A stretch of 64,000 nt of DNA from Pseudisothecium myosuroides (Eukaryota; Streptophyta; Bryopsida; Hypnales; Lembophyllaceae). The DNA lies in contig OX637287.1 of assembly GCA_951799445.1 (NCBI GenBank), forward strand, positions 4,030,001-4,094,000, written 5' to 3'. Both the position numbers and the translations under genes were made by a program. Position 1 is the stretch's first letter. Every line of letters begins with the position of its first letter. Of this stretch, positions 36,049-48,443 are shown piece after piece. Below the pieces are notes generated by a model. That model was not told the DNA's origin and searched no databases. It was given only the letters and a program-made list of their open reading frames with translations.

Positions 36049-36971
36049 CCCCTAAAGTTCCTTGACTATGTTCTCATCAAAAATGCTCCAAAACTGCCAT
36101 TTCTAGTACAAGTATTAAATTTTTGAAAAATATCATTTTTGGACACATGTAACTGTAGGATCTTGTAGTACTTTGGTTTGAAAATACGTGGAAAAAATTT
36201 CAGAAATTTCCTTTGTGTAGATTGGAAGATATTAGCGTTTGAAGTGGCGAAAGTCCTTTTTTTGGCCTTGCAAAAAACCAGGTAGCTGCACTTCACAAGG
36301 TCAGATTATTATGAAAAAAGATTCCAAAATGGTTGTGCTTCTTTGAAATCATTCTTTAGGGCAAGTTGGATACATGCTTAAAATGTTTCAGATTATTTGG
36401 AATTGTACAACATATAGGAAAAAAATAGTAAGTAGAAAGAAGTAGAAAATGGTTCAAAACACTAAATTGTTAAGAAGTTAATTATGGAATTGAAAAATGT
36501 CAATCCCAATGGTTGCAATGTTATAATAAACAATCTATATCCTAAAATTTTATTTTTCTTGAAAAATATTGAAAATTGAGTGAAATAAATGACTTCAAAG
36601 TTTATTTTAGAGTAGACAACCCATAACTATCCACAAACTAAAAATCCTCATAACATTTGATTCATTGATCAAAACGGAAAGACTCAAAGCTTTCCATGTA
36701 TATATAAATCTAATAAACCAATTTCAAATTTCAAATTGAAAAAAGTATTTTTTTTTATTTGCCTGGACTCCCCGAGTTGAAAAACAAACAACATATTAGG
36801 CCATAACTTTTGACTCGTATTTCCAAATGTCATGAAATTTGGTGCATATGAAAGATATTCCTTGTCCCCACCTTCTATAGAAATTTTAGACCAAAATAAA
36901 CAAATCTCCAGTCACATGTATCTGCCCAAAATTTCTATGTTGCCGAAAAATGCATGTTGGTCCTTTAGGAG
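36049..36971 (+). mobile_element. TTAA-flanked MITE-like element D (about 920-bp subfamily)
   Basis: Ends CCCCTAAAGTTCCTTGAC and GGTCCTTTAGGAG with TTAA on both sides (36045-36048 and 36972-36975). Landmarks AACTGCCATTTCTAG, GTAACTGTAGGATCTTGTA and GATTGGAAGATATTAGCGTTTGA place it with A, B and C, in the same orientation. Confidence 0.8.
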
Positions 36972-36991
36972 TTAACAAGCACTTGTTTTAA

Positions 36992-37215
36992 TCCTTAAAC
37001 GCTTGGTTGGTGACTGTGGAGATCATTCCTTTTGGTACTGCATGACATCATCTACTTTAAAAAAATCAAAAGTGCTCATTGGAGATCAAACTACTGTGCA
37101 TGATCTCCCCTTTTTGCACTAACAAAATTCCAAGAATGAACAATTGCACTTTTGTCCTACATAGAAAAATTCTTTGTCATTCTTTGGCCAAAAAAACGGC
37201 CACAACATCATTTAA
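36992..37215. mobile_element. TTAA-flanked small element F (about 220-bp subfamily, decayed right end)
   Basis: It follows TTAA at 36988-36991 and opens TCCTTAAACGCTTGG. The interior (CTCATTGGAGATCAAACTACT, then GAACAATTGCACTTTTGTCCTA) matches the elements at 55320 and about 56410. The right terminus is not clean. It starts only 16 bp after the right TTAA of element D. Confidence 0.55.
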
Positions 37216-37912
37216 TGGTATAGATTCCAACAAATACATTTATACTCTTAAAAAGTAATAGCAGTTATATACAAATAAAATATATTTGCTTCACTTTTGG
37301 AGTAACACGGACCACTTTTTTGACTACGGAGTAGTTATTTGGATGTTTGCAAGTGGTGCCAGCTTTAATACTGTCTGCTGGGGCTATAGGCTAGTGTAGC
37401 TTCTGTGGCAACCACAGTAAAAGGGTGGGCATTCGTCCACACTACTCTAAAACTTCATTTTAGTATAGATGCATGATCAATTAAATTTGAGAATATTGTA
37501 ATGACTTAATGAACTGCCATGGCCTTGGAATTCAGGCAAGATTTGGATATGGTACATGGACTACCAAATAAGAGTTGAATACAATAAACTTCAGTTCAGT
37601 ATAGATGCAGAGTCAATGACCTTGTCAATAATGCAAAGATACGATGCTAGATAAAGAATTCCCATACCCAGTTCCTGAAAGAGTTGAATATGTTACACGG
37701 ATTGCCAATTTCGCATTGAGTATAGTGAGAAGGGTGGGTGGTCAATACCACCCTAAAAACGTCACTGATGTATGGACGTAGGGTCAATTACCTGTGAATA
37801 ATGCAATTGATACAATGCTAGATTGAGAATTGCAATAGCCTATTCAGCCAAGAGTTGAACATGTTACAGAAACCAGCTGCAGAGAGGAATTCAGAGCTAG
37901 CATGCACTAATT
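37216..37912. other. 3' flank of the PLD-like gene
   Basis: Contains loosely repeated phrases (for example AATAATGCAA.. and GAGTTGAA.ATG.TACA at about 37.62-37.70 and 37.79-37.87 kb), suggesting an old local duplication. Probably includes 3' UTR. Confidence 0.4.
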
Positions 37913-40900
37913 TCATAAGGGAACTGCATACGGAGACATCCAGTCTGCATCAAAGACGGCTTGCAGTTGGGAGACGATGCGAGGGTCATACGTACCGAAG
38001 CTGACACCAGCCGTGGCATAGAAGTAGTCCCACACAAGGTTACTAGTTCCGACGTGCGCCCTCACGTCGCTCACAGCGAATTTGGCATGGTTGACGCGGG
38101 CGAAGCCTGGGTACTTGTTGTTACTGGGTGCTCCACTCACCATTGCAGGGCCAGTTGCATCCCATCCCGGAACCTCGTAATACTTGATCTCAATCTTTCC
38201 CTTGCATTTGCTGTACACTGACGACTTGCAGAGGGCGTTGGTGGAGTTCAAATACAGCAGGTACTTCTCTGTTCCTTCCAGGGTTGTTCTCCAGTGCGCA
38301 ACCAGCACTTTCACCGTGGCATGCTTGGAGAATACAACCTGGTGGAGTTCAGAACCAAGGCCAATACCATTATCAACAAGGTAGAGGATACAAAACCGCT
38401 ATAAACCTGATCCGGTCTCTTACATTGACCCCTGCTAACAACAGCAAATCATCTCTTCCAATACACTTGGTTGGACTTAATAGAAAGTGGTGTAAGCATA
38501 ACTTAGTTAAACGTCTATGATCACTCATCTTTGAATGGAAATGGGGTTGCCTACTGTCACAGACTTATTGTGGTCTACAACTGCCCACTTTGAAAATGCA
38601 TAATAATTCATACATTGTGATAAAAACACACTTGGCTCTTGTACCCAAAAATCTCTTTTGCAGCTCGCTCTATAGTGATCTACCAGAAATCACACTCTCA
38701 TATATGTTAAAATGCTTAAGTGACAACTATTATCCTCTACCTACTTACTCCTGGGAAATTTGAGACCAGTGTTGAGAAACTAAATCCATGAATCTTCTAT
38801 GAAAGTAACCACTTGTAAGAGGATTAGGGTAAAGGCTGGAAACCTTTGAAATCGCGTCTGAGAATACGGGCCAGAAAACATCCACATTCACATACTGGGA
38901 CTGTCCAAGCCAATCCATGGTATTGATTCGCACAATCCCATTCATGGGTACAGAAAGAATTGTGTCCAGCCATCCCTGCTCATCGATCTGGTATGAGTGG
39001 CCCGAAGCAATCTGACAGAACAAGCACCTCCTAATTCAGAATTGATCAATGTATGACCTCGGTCTGCTTCGTTGCTTCTGCTGCAATTCCATCAATTACA
39101 AGACGTATTAAGGTAGAGGATCTAAAACTAATACGGACCTCATCCTATCTCCTTTACTCACAACCATTACCAACAACTACTCATCTTTTCATACACTTCG
39201 TTGAACTAATTAGCAAGTGGTACAAGCATGACTTGGCTAAATGTCCATAGCCACTCATCTTAGAATAAAAATGGGATTGTCTCTTGTCAATTAAAGTGAT
39301 CTACATCCTCACACTAAGAAAGTGCATAAGCAATTCAGACATGATGAGGAAAAAAAATGATCTCAACAGATTTGACGCTTGTAGTCAGAAAGATCTCACC
39401 ACAGCTCTCTAGTGATTTCCCAGAAATCACGCTCTTACATATTTTACGATGATTAAAGTGATGAAAATGGTATCCTACAACTTAATCTAAAGCAACGCTC
39501 ACCTCGGGGGGCGCCACAGAAATGTAAGCTGGCGAAGCGCCGTGTTCGCTCCCACTTTCCCAGCCGGGCATGTCGAGGAGCAAGGGGAAGAAAGGCGGAT
39601 CAGACAACGAGGGATAGCCCTGCACATGTGATGTTGCAGTGTACTTCGGGAACGGCGGTCTGGACATCGGAGAGAGGGCTCAGAGACATCATCGCTTTGA
39701 TCGAACCACATGCAATAAAACGTTTCGGAAGAGGAAGAGAAACGTACAGACAACGTTCGTTGGAGTCTACAAAGTGAGACCAACATGGCACTGTGCGGTT
39801 GAGTTGCCACTGTTGATCCCAAACCAAGGAGGTGTGCTGGGATGCATTCAACGTGGTGAGAGTCCAGAAGTTGTTGAAGTATCCTTCAAGCAGCTTCACC
39901 ACCTTAGGACAGCTTCTGAAGTACACTCCGACTTCCTTCACCTGCACAAGAACACACATCAGTTCGTGCTCCGCTACGTGGCGTTTTCTTCGTAGTCTTC
40001 ATCGTCTGCAGAGAATTTCATGACTACGGAATGAAACGAGAATGGCTGGTATAAAAGCCTTTGATATCATCTAAAACCTGCACACTTCAATTGGTCTCTG
40101 TGATCTGCATACAGAAAGCGCAAGATCTTGGTAGAAGCGCATCGTGCATCGCAGTCCAACAAGCTCACTTGCAAGATCGGTAGAGCGAAACATGAGTAAT
40201 AAAACTCAAAAAACACAAAATTCTTATTTGGCTCTCTGCTGTCATATTCACCGCAGACCTTTGATTGGTTGTGATCTCAATACTTCGAGTTACGAGCACT
40301 CAACACTTCGACTCAGGAGTTGTATGATAGCTCCAACACTACCGGTATTTTCCCTACTGTAACATTCTAACAAGATATCACTCACTACATTTGGTTAAGA
40401 AATAAGCTCAAAATCTCAATTTGAAATTTTGAGTGCACCCATTGATTGGTCGTCGTTAGCTTCCATACCAGCCGCCCCTGTGAAACGATGGCAGAAAGAA
40501 ACATACGATTTGACTGAATCAGAATTTACCTGCGTGAGAGATTTCCAGTCATTGTTGGCGGATCCGAGGTAGGCATCCTCCCTGTTGGCCATCCAAAGCT
40601 TGCTGTGGACGATGCCTGAGCCCCACCAATCGGTCAAGAGCAACGTTCGGTTTTGCACGTGAGGCCTCCCTGCTGCCATGGCCGCCGATTCGGCATCAAA
40701 ACTGGGGGAAAATCCTTTGTGCTGCAGAATTCTGCGACAATCGAACCAACTCTCAGCGTGCAATTCGATAACCAGACGATACAGTTACGCGCAACCCTAA
40801 TGCACTCACAGAACACAGATTGAACCCATTCGAGTATAGATGCAATGAATCCCTGCGTGCTGCAGAATTATGCGCACTCGAACCAACTCTCAGCTTGCAA

Positions 40901-41420
40901 TTCGATCAACAAGACGACGCAAGCTTACGCAACCCTAATGAACTCAGATTGCAGCAATTCGAGCAATCAATCACCGGATGGGGACGCCTCGTTCCGCAGC
41001 TGCCAGCACCGACGCGTACACAGCCTTACCCTCCGTCGCACCGAATTGCTCCATCTGCTCCTCCGAGAATCCATAGTCCCCTGACAGCGGATTGCCGGCA
41101 TCGGCCAGAAGCTCCCAATACTGCGCCGTGACGTCCAATCCCTTCGTGGCGTTCCCCGCCAACCATCGCAGCACGTCGCTCGTGCTCAACACGCCCGGCA
41201 CTGGCCGAAGCTCCGGCATGTCCGTTGGAATCGACTGCACCAACCAGACCTTGCACTCCCTGTCCTCGTCCACAATCGGCCAGGCTTGGCCTTGCCCGAT
41301 CGCAACCGGCAGCACCAACAGCAGCACCCTGACGGCCATGAACAGCCCCATCGCCTGCATCTGGCTACGCACTCGCTTCTCGGCTTCTGCACCATCAGCC
41401 CTTGCCGATACCATCCCCAC
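37913..41420 (-). CDS. PLD3/PLD4-like phospholipase D-family protein (probable membrane-anchored or secreted nuclease/lipase)
   Basis: Six exons: 41420-40975, 40731-40530, 39941-39748, 39659-39503, 39011-38844 and 38338-37913. All junctions are GT-AG and phase-consistent, giving 530 residues. A hydrophobic segment (AMGLFMAVRVLLLVLPVAIG) near the N-terminus is a signal or anchor. The two catalytic PLD motifs are VHSKLWMANREDAYLGSANN with DW after it, and NHAKFAVSD ... GTSN. The text around them (SLTQVKEVGV, RVNHAKF, GTSNLVWDYF, DWMSPYAVPL) resembles animal PLD3/PLD4 rather than plant C2-PLDs. In the first motif the usual Asp of HxKx4D is Asn. Animal members are endolysosomal 5'-3' exonucleases; the plant role is unknown to me. 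The first Met (41420) or an internal one before the hydrophobic run may be the true start. Introns 4 and 5 carry related repeats. Confidence 0.85.
38379..38742. mobile_element. MITE-like element J in PLD intron 5 (AGGTAGAGGAT termini)
   Basis: Starts AGGTAGAGGATACAAAAC and ends ACTATTATCCTCTACCT, an inverted pair of about 12 bp. The interior resembles the element in the next intron (CACTTGGTTGGACTTAATAG, GTGGTGTAAGCATAACTTAG). Confidence 0.65.
39110..39484. mobile_element. MITE-like element K in PLD intron 4 (AGGTAGAGGAT family)
   Basis: Starts AAGGTAGAGGATCTAAAAC and ends with a decayed GTATCCTACAACTT. The interior matches element J in the same orientation (CACTTCGTTGAACTAATTAG, GTGGTACAAGCATGACTTGG, then CAGAAATCACGCTCTTACAT). 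Confidence 0.6.
40719..40965. repeat. Tandem duplication across the 3' end of PLD intron 1
   Basis: About 40719-40838 and 40856-40965 are similar (TCGAACCAACTCTCAGC.TGCAATTCGAT in both, then ACGCAACCCTAATG). The copy next to exon 2 contains the functional acceptor and the first ~13 bases of exon 2. In the other copy the acceptor AG has been lost (CAT in place of CAG). Confidence 0.7.
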
Positions 41421-42213
41421 TGCGATGCAGAATTCAGACTCAGAGCTTGCATGTCACGGGATCTCTTGCGATAACTGCAGCTAATGATTCACACAATCAT
41501 AAAACACGATTTGAGTTAATTTCTCTCTCTTCACACAACAACATGAAAAATAGAATGACCGCGTCTCCAAAATCCACATCCCCGCTTCCGATGCTCTGGT
41601 TATGTTAAAAGTAGGACAGGCTGATTCTGCCCTTTTCACGTTCTTGCTAGATTGCATTCATCCTTATGTGCCCGGATGATCCCTGAGTTCCAGTCAGCGA
41701 TTGGGAGTATTTTCTGTCACTAACCAGTGGGTTTCGGACCTGGAAACCCACTAATGGCATCACCATTGAAGACATAGCATTCATTCCACGAAGTCTGAAA
41801 CCCCCAATTTTTTCGACAACAGAACAGAGGTACTGCTCCCATGGAGCTCTCTCATGCATGGGCGAGAAATCTTTGTTGCATGGGCGGTCCTACGTTTGAA
41901 AAATTTCTTTCGAGGAGGAGATTGGATGTGTGTGTCCATGTGAAGTGCATTCGCGAATATTCCAACGTATAGGAATTTATGGAGCATTTCTTGTTGGTCT
42001 TCACGTACATCGCGGTATCTGTTGTTCTGTATGTTTCCATACATCGTATGGAAGGGTTTGTCTCTCCGTTTTTAGTGGCGGATTGGACATGATGGCGGGC
42101 GTTTGTTAGGACCGCCATTGGAGATGATATTGTTGCACGTTGCATTTCATGTCCAAGACTGAGCTCGCTACTGGCGATGGAGGCCGATCTGTTGTAGGGT
42201 TTGAGGAATTGGC
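41421..42213. promoter_or_regulatory. Shared intergenic region between divergent PLD-like and SYT genes
   Basis: About 0.8 kb separates the two start codons, which face away from each other. It must hold both 5' UTRs and promoters. Composition is balanced and non-repetitive. No core element can be assigned with confidence. Short frames on both strands have no domain. Confidence 0.5.
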
Positions 42214-45200
42214 ATGCAAAACATGGCGAGTGAGTACCAAAGCTCGTTGCGAGACTCGGTGGGATGGCTGATGGACAAGACGGAGTCGCTCTGGGTCGCC
42301 GTGGTTGCGGCATGTCGACAAACGTGGGACGATTTGCAAAACGCGTTTTACACGCATTTGACCCCCGGAGAGAGATTCGGACGGGACGCAGTCTACGTCT
42401 TTCTTGTTGGAACGGTTCCGGCGTTTCTAGCTGGGAGTACATCTGCGGCGTTATTGTTTGGGATTATTCCGGGATTCATTGCGGGCTTGGGATTGATCGT
42501 GGCATTCAGCCATGCCCAAGCCAGCCGGTCTCGGGAGCGTCGAGCCAAGGTTTGGACATCTACACAGACATTTTTATACATTTTGTCCACAGTGTTGGAG
42601 TCTGTAATGCGTTGCAGAGGACTGCTCATCTTCTCTTGATGATTCTTCCCTGATGATTCTTGTGAATAGTGAGATTCTTCCATTGATGTGATCACTGACA
42701 TGTGAACAGGCTGCCCTCATCTTCGCAATTTCGGAAATGAAGCAAGATGACTTCCAGTCCCTGTTTCCCAGATCTGTGCTTCCTCGGTGGATTCTTCAAA
42801 GCAATCTTGAGAAGGTTGCTTGCTTGCGCCATCACCTTGGGATTGCAATCTGTTGAGAACTTGAGCTGCATGTAATAGAACTTAATTGGATGGAGAGGGC
42901 GTTTTTGATGTTGCTGTTGATGAGACTTGATTAACCCTAATTTTGTAATTTACAATTCCGGTTTCAGCTGGTTGTCGACATCATTGTAACATCGTTACTC
43001 TATAAATCTTTGTGGAGGCTTGTGGACTTGATTAATAGTCTTGCGGTGGCTGAAATGCTTCTTAGCTAACGCATTTGATTGGCGATTTGCCAGATCGATT
43101 GGTTGAATGTTGTGCTGAAAAAGGTGTGGCCCTTCTTCAACGAGGTACAAGCTTCTCACTGGAACCCAATTTTATGGTAGCAGTATACATGTGAGTTCCT
43201 GTATTTGGTTTTGATTTTTGTTCGCTGCCTCTATAGCAACTCGAGGGATGATTTTGTCCAATAACAGTCTTTTCAGTAAAGTTAGACTTTTCAATAAATT
43301 TTGGACATCAATCATGGGGAGATGGCAATCTAGTAGGTCAAATTGGGAAGGTTGTGATCTAAATGTTTTGGATAGTGACATAATTAAGCAATTTAGAAGT
43401 AGATACAAGCAAGTGATTAAAGGTAGGCCTCCTAATGAATCATGTGGAAGTGTCTGTGAATTGCATTGCACTTATCTTGCCTCCCCATGATCAATCTCTC
43501 TATAATATTGTCTAGAAACTCTTGCATAATACAATCTAATTTTACTGAAAAGCATGTTCAATTGCGTGGATGGATATTCTATCAAGATCATTTCTGTGAT
43601 TTGAATGAACTTTTATGCCAAAATATAAGATTTCTCAATTCCTTTACCTAGAGTAAAGGACTTGTAAAATTATGAATGCTTTTATGATGATGCTGGTCAC
43701 GAGTGTCTGGAAAATGAGTTTGGAGAATGAGTTTTGAACTGCTCAAATGTTTTTCACTAGATTTGGCTACAACGCTTCCATGCGGTGTTTAGCTTGTATC
43801 ATAAGGTCATTTGACACTATTGTGAAAGTGATGAGGCAGGCTTACTCAAAGATGTTAATGGAGCAGTGGCAGCCTTACCTTGATAATTACAAGCCTGCCT
43901 TTGCCAATTCTGTCTGTTTCCAAGAGCTTACGCTTGGCACAGTTGCCCCTATGTCCGAAGGTTTGGCTTCAATTTTGAATAATTATGTCAAGCTTGACCC
44001 GAGCTACTGTTGCAAACCCGGACATGTGCAATTTCTTTTCATCTGCTTCGGTTCCCTAGATTTGTATTCGTTGGTCTTTGACTGCAGGCCGGGTTGCTTA
44101 GGTCTCGCTAGCTGCTTTTAAATACATGTCTCTCATGCCAGATTGTCGTTTAATTCGTGTTACCTGAATGAATTTGCATTGAGGAAATAATGCCGCCAAG
44201 TTCTTAGCAGGCAATATTATTTGGAAGTCTTAAGGATGTCCTAAGTCGAACGTCACATGTTGGTGAATGTCAGGAGTTCGAATGCTGGATTTGGAGCCCA
44301 ATGAGATTTCCATAGATATGGACTTACATTGGATTGGGAACGCAAGCTGCATATTGGGAGTGTCATCTATAATGGGTGTCTCTTTCCCTGTTCAGGTATC
44401 GTCCTCTCCCTTATTGGACTCGGTGAACGTTCAGTTAGATTGTTCTGATTGGTTTGGCTCGGTATTCCTATATTAAATGCATGATAGAATTGATCAGTGT
44501 ACCGGTTCTCCTTCAAGTTATACAGACAAACACCTAGAGATCTTTCCATCGAGGAGTTTCAATCACAGCGATTGCTGAACTTCATCTGATAGCTTGTAAA
44601 ATACCCCTAAATGCTGAGTCACTGATACTAACTGTATTGGCTTTCATTTTAGGTGAAAAACATACACTTGAAGTTTATCTTACGGTTCATTTTCAAGCCT
44701 TTGGTGAACGAGCTGCCTGGTTTTGGAGCTGTCACCTTCTCAATCAGGACACAGGTATGTGAAATTCAAAATGACTCCTCTGAGCTCAGACAATTTGAGC
44801 TTATGCCCAAATTGTCCAGCTTACTAATTCTGAAAACTTTGACTTTAGTTAGTCTGTCTTTACAGTTTCCATCCATTGACTATATCTGAACGCCCTTCCC
44901 GATGGCACAATTTTCGGTCTATCCTTATGTAGGTGTAGAGGTTCAGGTATTCTTTTTTTGTTTCATTTAACTCGTTTTTCTAGTTTACTAGCAAAACAAG
45001 AATGTCATGCGGCATAGCCTGTAGAATTATAGGCGTTCTCAAAAATCAATAACTAAGGGGCATTGTAGGAGCTTGTTTTGAATAGGAATTCACTTTTGTC
45101 CCAGTTCGGCTGATATCTCTTCATGCTTGAACCAGAAAAAATTTGACTTCATCGTGAAAGTGGTCGGAGAAAATATCACAAGCATTCCTGGTGTGACCGA

Positions 45201-48200
45201 GAAGCTCCACGTAAGATCCGACTGCGAGTACTGAGAGTTTGATCTTCTTCGAAGATTATTTTGTCTGAAAAGCGCTTAAAAATGAGGCTACAATAGCCAG
45301 TAGTGGAAATCAAAGTATGCATCAAGTAGTAGAAACTCTTGACTTCTTAGGATCACGTTGGAAAATCGAAGAATTCAGCAAAGGTTATCGTGCCGTTGTA
45401 GACTCGCTGTGTACCAAGTCCGAATCAGTGCATGTCTTGTGAAAAATCTTCTTGTGTCTTATTTGACAATGGTATCTATGTTTGACAGGAAATGATACAC
45501 TCTGCGGTATTAGAATCCTTGAGCTGGCCTATGCGAATCTGTATTCCAGTAATTCCAGTACCTGCAGGTGGAGACACTACTAGGTAAAGTCGCTCTTCGT
45601 AAATTCTCCTGCTTGATGCATGCTAAAGAGTTCGATGCGTTGGATACAAAAGTACCAATAACCAATAGGTCAGCGTTGCCAGTGACCGCAAACTTCCCAT
45701 TCATTCACTAACCGCTCTCTAACCGCATAGAACAGTTGCTTCCCCTCCTGTGACCTTAAGTTACAGTTATTGATTGTAGAATTGCAAGCTAGAAATTTTA
45801 TTGTACGACCAACTTCTACTTTTATGACAAGTGAAAATTACTTTGTGCGGTGAAGGTGCTTTGAACGGGAAGTACTAATGAAATTTCGTACGTTCATCAC
45901 TGAATGCATCAAAAATCACATATTTCTTGAACTATTTGTCTTGTGAAGGTTCAGACTTGATCATTCGTAGTTGTAAGAAGCTTCAAGTCACTTGATACAA
46001 TTTTGAATTTTCTAAGTCAGTGGCATGTTTTCTGGAGGCATTGTGTGAATGTGAATTTCTGTTTCCTTTACATAGATTTCGGCGCCACATGTGCCCACGA
46101 CGAAATGCGGCTATCTTTGCAACACCGGGTGCGGGTGGAAAACCACCTGCTGGAATTTTGGACATAAAGTTGGTGCAGGGAAGAGACTTGTGGGACATAG
46201 GGAAGCCCCCTGATGCCTTTGCAGTGTTGTACGTCCATGCTACTCCGGGGCATATGAGGAGGAGCACGACCATAGTAAGGAACATGTAACGCCCTAACCC
46301 TTTGACCTTTGAAAACTTTAAGACATTTTGAGCTTTCATTCTATTTTCCATGATGGTTTCAGAGCTCTAAAATGAGAAAAGACATAAAATAGACTGGACT
46401 TTGAAACTGGTGGTGTCGTCATCTTTCTTTCTTGCTTCAGAGACATGAGAAGAATCCCATCTGGAATGAGCTCTTTGAGCTTGAGTTTACTGATTTGGAG
46501 GAAGAAAAAATAATGATTGTTTTTTTCGATGAAGCGGCTCCTCAAGAGTTTCAGGTGTTGGGATACTGCCAATTGTACTTGCAAGTGAGGATTTCACTAT
46601 GCCCATTCCATCGCATTGATTTCCAATTGTAACAAAATAGTACTGCATATTCTAGGGTCATTATAATCGAGTGGTGGATTTCAGGCACTTGAGGAGGGAC
46701 GGATCACTGAGCGATGGCTCAAAGTTTACAAGGATAAGCAGGGGCTGGAAAGCTTGCAGGAAACCAAGTACAGAGGAAAGGTAAACCATCATCGTCCACC
46801 TCTTTCCAGATCAGTCGGGGTTGCTTCTCAAGGATGTGAGACCAATCATAGCGTTTCATCCTTTTGTATGCAGCCCTCTCAACTTAATGTACCTCACTAT
46901 CAGAAAATTCAATCGTGAGCTGGTGACCAGTTTCAACTTATTGGTTTTCCTGGCAGAAGTCTAAGAACATCGAACATAATTCGGACAGCTCTCTTGTGGC
47001 TTGATTCTCATTTCTAGGTAAATGTTGAGCTGGTGCATCGATGTTATGACGAGGAAGAACTTCAGGAGTTTCAAGATATTTCAATGGATCGTCTCCCTGC
47101 TGCGGATGTGGGGGGTTGGCACAGAAGAAGGAGCACTTGTTTGAGTGACAGGTACATACTAAAACCTTTGTAGAGACCATTATCACCTCCCATTAGAAAC
47201 TCAGAAACCATTTTACCGTGAAGGCAGGTCCACACAAGGCTGGAAAACTGACTGACAGATCATTTCTGCAATAGTGAGTAATTGTGAATAATTTAGGTTC
47301 AATATTATTTTATCATATTCTGACTTTCCTTTTCCATTCAGCCAAACAGTTTTAACCGGATAATCATGTAATAAACAAACTAGAACCTTGCAAACAGTAT
47401 TGAAACAATGTATCAAACTATCAAAATCAGATTTCATTGACTTCATCTCTAAAGCGTATTTGGCCCCGGCATGGGAGTTTTTCAGACTAAGTGACAGTGA
47501 TGCTTCCATTTTGCAAATTTATATTGTGCAGATAAGGCTATATCTATATTCGATTTGTAGGGTACACCTCTATCACTGACTTTGAAGGTTTGTCTTTGAA
47601 GGTTTTCTCGCAAGGGAATAATGTGGGAGTTGATTCGCGGGATATTGTCGGTCACAGTGTTGCGAGCTGAAAACCTTCTTCCCATCGATTTTCAAGGCAA
47701 GAGTGACCCGTATGTGGTCCTCTGTATGATGAAGCAGAAACGGCTGAAGAAAAAAACCTCGGTATCATAAATTTCTCTCAAAACCTGACTTAATACAAAT
47801 ATAATTTGTTAATGACATAGGTCGCCATGTATTCCTAGTATTGCAACCTTCAATACTGGTAGTAGGGCATGGAGTTCATAGCATTGTAGAGTAGTGTTGA
47901 TATGTAGCCCAACATTGCAGATGCACTATAGTTGGAAGTAACTACACTTTCCTATAATACTTGGTTGAATACTAATGCTTTGATCCTTTAAACTCAAGAT
48001 GTTAGGATTTGTACTAAAGTAAGATGATAGAGAATTAAAACATCTTGGGTACCTTGATTCTTCATTGAATTAGTAGTTGGTCCAAGGTAGGTTGATCATA
48101 CCAAGCATGTTGTAGTGGCAAACATCACACTTTGTGGATCAGCTTTAATGCCTTGCAACATTTTGGAATTGCAGGTTATGCACAACACCTTGAATCCAAT

Positions 48201-48324
48201 CTGGGATGAAACCTTTGTTTTCCTTGTACAAGATGCCCGGCAAGATATGCTTCTTGTACATGTTTGGAATGATGAGACCTTTGGCAGGGTTGGTCAATAT
48301 CCTGAAGCCATCAATTACTATTGA
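42214..48324 (+). CDS. Synaptotagmin SYT4/SYT5-like protein (SMP + C2), apparently lacking its last exon
   Basis: Fourteen exons: 42214-42549, 42710-42814, 43094-43144, 43840-43960, 44274-44395, 44653-44754, 45136-45210, 45489-45583, 46076-46274, 46441-46584, 46685-46780, 47018-47151, 47602-47761, 48175-48324. Phases agree throughout; 629 residues if the last exon reads to its stop. Order: N-terminal hydrophobic segment (VYVFLVGTVPAFLAG and GFIAGLGLIVAF), SMP lipid-transfer domain (WLNVVLKKVWPF ... LTLGTVAPMSEG ... FKPLVNELPGFGAV), C2A (DIKLVQGRDLWDIG ... NPIWNELFEL) and C2B (SVTVLRAENLLPIDFQGKSD ... NPIWDETFVF). It is expected at ER-plasma membrane contact sites. After DETFGR the usual final strands (family pattern D-Y-x-G-R-C) are absent; the frame reads 11 odd residues and stops inside a short tandem repeat. 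Confidence 0.88.
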
Positions 48325-48443
48325 GTAGGCCTTATCAACTAATCCATCCCATATTCAAATGTGAATTTACCAAATTGATTTACTATTGAGTAGGCCTTAT
48401 GGCTATTCCATATTTGAATGTGAATTTACCAAATTGATTTACA
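48317..48443. repeat. 65-bp direct repeat at the SYT stop codon
   Basis: ACTATTGAGTAGGCCTTAT ... GTGAATTTACCAAATTGATTT occurs twice in tandem, at 48317-48381 and 48382-48443. The SYT frame ends in the first copy. Confidence 0.8.

Noticed and set aside
43747..43839. Upstream part of the open frame before SYT exon 4 as coding
   Set aside because: Phase with exon 3 and family spacing fit only an acceptor at 43839; earlier AG sites give stops or the wrong phase.
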